A stretch of DNA of 64,000 nt, taken from NCBI GenBank assembly GCA_963169765.1, contig CAUJEN010000114.1, forward strand, positions 99,565-163,564, read 5' to 3'. A program made the translations under genes and the position numbers. Shown piece by piece: positions 61,368 through 64,000 of this stretch; within the stretch, counting starts at the first letter, position 1; the number at the start of each line of letters is the position of its first letter. The notes under the pieces were generated by a model, which saw only the letters and a program-made list of their open reading frames with translations, was not told the origin of the DNA and ran no database searches. This DNA is from QWHO01 sp021404945 (GTDB lineage Bacteria > Vulcanimicrobiota > Xenobia > Xenobiales > QWHO01).

Positions 61368-62546
61368 TCAGGCCACCTTCAGCCCGGCGGGCAGGGTGGC
61401 CGTGAGGGCAGCCTCGAGATCGGCCTGCAGGTCCTCGGGGCACTCCAGGCCCACCGACAATCGCAGGAGCTGGCTGGAGATGCCCGCCACCTGACGGGCC
61501 GCCTCGTCCATGGAAGCGTGAGTCATGCTGGCCGGGTGGGCGATCAGGCTTTCCACCCCTCCCAGCGACTCGGCCAGGCTGAAGTAGCGCAGGTTCTCGA
61601 GCAGGATGCGAAGCTCCGGCTCGCCGCCGGCCAGCTCGAAGCTGATCATGGCCCCGAACCCGCTCTGCTGCTGGCAGGCCAGGGCGTGGCCCGGGTGGTC
61701 GACCAGGCCCGGGTAGTAGACTTTCTCCACGGCCGGGTGCTGCTGCAAGAACCGGGCCAGCTCTCTGGCGCTGGTCTCTTGCTGGCGGATCCGCACCGGC
61801 AGGGTGCGCAGCCCGCGCAGGGTCTGGTAGCTGTCGAAAGGGGAGCCCGTGTTGCCGATGCAGTTGGCCCACCAGGCGAAGTCCTGGTGCAGGTCGGCCG
61901 TGCGCGAGACCAGGGCGCCCCCGACCACGTCGCTGTGGCCGTTGAGGTACTTGGTGGTGGAGTGGACCACCACGTCGGCGCCCAGCTCAAGCGGGCGCTG
62001 CAGCACCGGCGAAAGGAAGGTGTTGTCAGCCGCAAAGAGCGTGCCGTGGGCTCGACAGAGCCGGGCTACCGCTCGCAGATCGGTCAGGCGCAGCAGAGGG
62101 TTGCTGGGGGTCTCAACGAGGATCAGGCGAGGAGCTTCCTCGGCGAAGGCCGCCTCCAGGGCGTGGGGATCGGTCTGGTTGACGAGCTTGAGGCGGAAGT
62201 AGCCTCGCTCGGCCTTGCTGCGCAGCAGCCTGTGAGTGCCACCGTAGCAGTCGTGGGGGGCGAGTAAGAGGTCGCCGGGCCGCAGCGCGTAGGTGAGAAG
62301 ATCCAGGGCGGCCATGCCGGAGGAAGTGAGCACCGCTGCGTAGCCGCCCTCGAGCTTGCTGATGGCTTCGGCGGCGACGTCGCGGGTGGGGTTGCCACTG
62401 CGGGTGTAGTCGTACTGGCGCTTGCCCTGATAGCCATCGAAGGTGTAGTTGCTGGACAGGTACAGCGGGGGCATGACGGCTCCGTGGGCGCGATCCTGAC
62501 CCACTCCGGTGCGGGCGGCGATGGTGCTACAGTTGGGTTCCGGCAT
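61368..62546 (-). CDS. metB: cystathionine gamma-synthase/lyase family PLP enzyme
   Basis: 392 residues from ATG 62546, behind AAGGAGAGC. It is a Cys/Met-metabolism PLP enzyme: YDYTRSGNPTRDVAAEAI, APHDCYGGTHRLL, LILVETPSNPLLRLTDL and the Schiff-base lysine in VVHSTTKYLNGHSDVVGG. SLGGVESLIAHPASMTHASM is the C-terminal signature. Next to metA and under a SAM-I riboswitch, the synthase role (MetB) is much more likely than the lyase, but sequence alone does not separate them. Confidence 0.92.
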   Translation of the reverse strand: MPEPNCSTIAARTGVGQDRAHGAVMPPLYLSSNYTFDGYQGKRQYDYTRSGNPTRDVAAEAISKLEGGYAAVLTSSGMAALDLLTYALRPGDLLLAPHDCYGGTHRLLRSKAERGYFRLKLVNQTDPHALEAAFAEEAPRLILVETPSNPLLRLTDLRAVARLCRAHGTLFAADNTFLSPVLQRPLELGADVVVHSTTKYLNGHSDVVGGALVSRTADLHQDFAWWANCIGNTGSPFDSYQTLRGLRTLPVRIRQQETSARELARFLQQHPAVEKVYYPGLVDHPGHALACQQQSGFGAMISFELAGGEPELRILLENLRYFSLAESLGGVESLIAHPASMTHASMDEAARQVAGISSQLLRLSVGLECPEDLQADLEAALTATLPAGLKVA

Positions 62547-62663
62547 AACGAGCTCTCCTTGTGTCTGGTCTGGAGAACCATCGCGACCGGCCGGGCGGTT
62601 ACGCTTCCAAGAGAGGCCGCGTTGCGACCTGAATTGCGCTGAGCGCTTTCTTCGCGCTCATCG

Positions 62664-62773
62664 CCTCATCTCTCGGCGAAACTCGCCGCAGGACTTGGCA
62701 CCTTAATCCGCCACTGGCGGAACAGGTTGCCCCAGCTTCACAGGGCCTGAACCCTCGACTGGTCTTGATGATT
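62664..62773 (-). promoter_or_regulatory. SAM-I (S-box) riboswitch of metBA
   Basis: On the minus strand the leader shows the S-box blocks in order: TCATCAAGA (P1 and start of P2), GAGGGTTCAGGCCCTGTGAA and then GCTGGGGCAACC (kink-turn and P2/P3), a CCGCCAGTGGCGG hairpin (P3), AAGGTGCCAAGTCC (J3/4) and GAGAGATGAG closing P1. Binding of S-adenosylmethionine should switch off metB-metA. A hairpin GAGCGC/GCGCTC follows but has no T-run, so control may act on translation. Confidence 0.88.
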
Positions 62774-62783
62774 GGTTCTTCCC

Positions 62784-62812
62784 AGAGTAGGGGAGAAGGG
62801 GGCTTTTGTCAA
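62784..62812 (-). promoter_or_regulatory. sigma70 promoter of riboswitch-metBA
   Basis: Minus-strand TTGACA (62812-62107 side: 62812-62807), a 17-bp spacer and TACTCT (62789-62784). Transcription would start about 62777, a few bases before the aptamer. No gene is supported in 62813-62959. Confidence 0.75.
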
Positions 62813-62959
62813 GAGTTTGGGGAGGAGCCCGGGGTAGGGCCGAACTTGCAGGACGCGGTATTGGCAGATTCTGAGTTTGGATCGATCAACAGGCGGACCA
62901 TTCTGAGAGCAAGCGAATTCCCAGTTCTTCTTGACCTGCGCAATTTTTCCAGAGAGCTC

Positions 62960-64000
62960 TCAGGGCGCGGCACTCAGCAAGCGAGCCTGGTGGCGCCAGA
63001 GCGAGGCCTTCTGGCGGTCGCGGGCGGCCTCGAAGTGACGGGCCAGCTCCTCGGCGGCTCGGGCCGCCGAGAGTCGGTCTCCGGCTGCGCGGGCCGTCTC
63101 GTAACGGCGCCGGGCGGCCATCTCGGGGGGCTCCACGAATTCGGGGATCTGCTCCGGCGGGGGAGCGGGTGGCTCCTGGGACACCTGGGTGACCTGGGGC
63201 TGGGCCCGCTCGGGCGAGGGCGGCGGGGGAGGCTCGGAGCGCGGCGGCTCGGGAGGTGCGCTGGGAGGCGGAGCGGTCGCTGGGACCGGGGGCAGCAGAT
63301 GGGGAGCCTGGACTCCGGCAGCCATCGGACCGGCCAGCCGCCCTGGAGCCAGCAGCTCTTCAGGCTCGGCGCGCTGGGCAGGGTGCACGACCGGGGGCAG
63401 CTGGGGCCGGACCCGGGCCGGCGGGACAGGGCTGGGGGGCTTGACTGACCGGGGCGCAACCGGGGCTACGTTCTCGGAGCTACCGGAGGCGGGAGCAGCC
63501 GGACGCGCTGGCAGGACTGCGGGAGCCTCGAAGCCGGGCTCGACCGGGCCAGCTGGAGCGCTGGTCGTGCCTCCCCGCGGCGCAGCAAATGGCCTGGCCG
63601 GGGCTTTGACGGACTCGGGTAAGGAAGCAGGAGCCCTGGTCGGCTGAGCCGCCTGTCCGGCTGGACGGACGGTCTGGCCCGGTGATGCGGCCGCCGGCTG
63701 AGGAGCAGCGGGCTTTTCGGTCCGCCTGGGGACTGAAGCGGGTGGCGTGAGGGCCGGGGCCGGGGTCTTTCCTGCTCGGGTCGGCGCGACCCGGGGTGCG
63801 GGCGGAGCCACCCCCTTCTTGCGCGCCCCCAGCACGGCGCGTTTGGCGGCCGGGCTGAGGGCCAGCTCGGGCGCCAGCTCGGGTGGGGCCTGGCGAGAGC
63901 GCGCCTTCCCGGCCGGGGCGACGGCGGCCGGCCTCTTGCCCGGCTCGATGGGCGTACGGCGCAAGAGCGTGCGCGCCTGGTCGGCCTGCTCGGCGCTGGG
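62960..64000 (-). CDS. Pro/Ala-rich protein with helical C-terminus (partial)
   Basis: The frame is open to the window edge (a TTG at 63964 is possible, but the frame continues upstream), so the N-terminus is missing. About 270 residues are low-complexity Pro/Ala/Arg, as in linkers or wall-spanning segments. The last 55 (RRRYETARAAGDRLSAARAA, then EELARHFEAARDRQKASLW) are charged helix resembling a short TPR-like hairpin. No motif gives a function. It is transcribed toward the metBA promoter. Confidence 0.6.
   Translation of the reverse strand, partial: PSAEQADQARTLLRRTPIEPGKRPAAVAPAGKARSRQAPPELAPELALSPAAKRAVLGARKKGVAPPAPRVAPTRAGKTPAPALTPPASVPRRTEKPAAPQPAAASPGQTVRPAGQAAQPTRAPASLPESVKAPARPFAAPRGGTTSAPAGPVEPGFEAPAVLPARPAAPASGSSENVAPVAPRSVKPPSPVPPARVRPQLPPVVHPAQRAEPEELLAPGRLAGPMAAGVQAPHLLPPVPATAPPPSAPPEPPRSEPPPPPSPERAQPQVTQVSQEPPAPPPEQIPEFVEPPEMAARRRYETARAAGDRLSAARAAEELARHFEAARDRQKASLWRHQARLLSAAP

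Noticed and set aside
62765..63448. 227-codon plus-strand frame at the right end
   Set aside because: Overlaps the metBA promoter and the antisense of the Pro/Ala-rich gene; glycine/arginine composition is a shadow.

Overview
The window is GC-rich bacterial DNA from a diderm: it encodes an outer-membrane barrel, several lipoproteins with clear lipoboxes, and N-terminal Sec signals. Good sigma70-type promoters (TTGACA/TATAAT-like, 17-18 bp spacers) stand out, and GTG starts and stop/start overlaps (TGATG, GTGA) are common. I see no rRNA, prophage, IS transposase or CRISPR array, and no marker that fixes the phylum. The mix (RUS-like protein, large fused membrane proteins, leaderless proteases, many gene remnants) suggests a poorly sampled, large-genome lineage, but that is inference. 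Layout: 1-1.5 kb holds a methyltransferase tail, a CxxC-x17-CxxC zinc protein and a secreted protein. 1.6 kb carries the first copy of a 109-nt structured repeat, whose second copy is at 60.2 kb. 1.8-7.7 kb is a coupled pair: a TPR protein and a 1616-residue protein joining a BREX-like (PglY/BrxC-type) ATPase to a C-terminal PglZ phosphatase domain. This is my best candidate for an undescribed defence-type system. 8.0-12.9 kb (minus) is a sugar ABC operon with a permease fused to its own binding protein, plus a GHKL-like protein and a coiled-coil protein. 13-22.5 kb holds a TerB-like protein, an ECF sigma factor with a giant anti-sigma/ABC-2-like membrane protein behind an RpoE-like promoter, an alkyltransferase-like protein, a SulP-STAS-cNMP transporter and an FHA-EAL protein with a degenerate EAL domain. 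22.5-25.9 kb holds a lipoprotein beta-propeller, four tRNA genes (two with odd features), a self-contained unit for a 23-residue peptide, and a damaged PP2C regulator. 26.3-39.6 kb is mixed: a RUS/DUF647-like protein, Dps, a ZIP transporter, a fused E1 alpha-beta dehydrogenase, endonuclease I, an MFS transporter, a methyltransferase and a lipoprotein, interspersed with remnants of hisC, an anaerobic sulfatase-maturase gene and mazF. 39.7-40.1 kb is a 110-bp tandem repeat. 40.1-54 kb looks like a protease/effector island: an HEXXH metalloprotease with a glycine-zipper tail, three subtilases, a 900-residue translocator-like protein, an HDAC-family deacetylase and a new helical-repeat protein. 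None has a classical signal peptide, and several share a short N-terminal pattern (MQIQ-like, then D-x-[VT]-x-L). 54-60 kb holds a VWA protein fused to a degenerate ADP-ribosylglycohydrolase, a lipoprotein phosphoesterase, and a Cys-rich/Met-rich envelope pair that probably handles metal. 60.3-62.8 kb is metB-metA behind a promoter and a SAM-I riboswitch. The window ends inside a Pro/Ala-rich protein. How parts work together: the sigma factor probably drives its own anti-sigma operon; metB and metA make cystathionine from homoserine under SAM control; the TPR and ATPase-PglZ proteins are translationally coupled and probably act as one complex; the leaderless proteases may be cargo of one non-classical export route.
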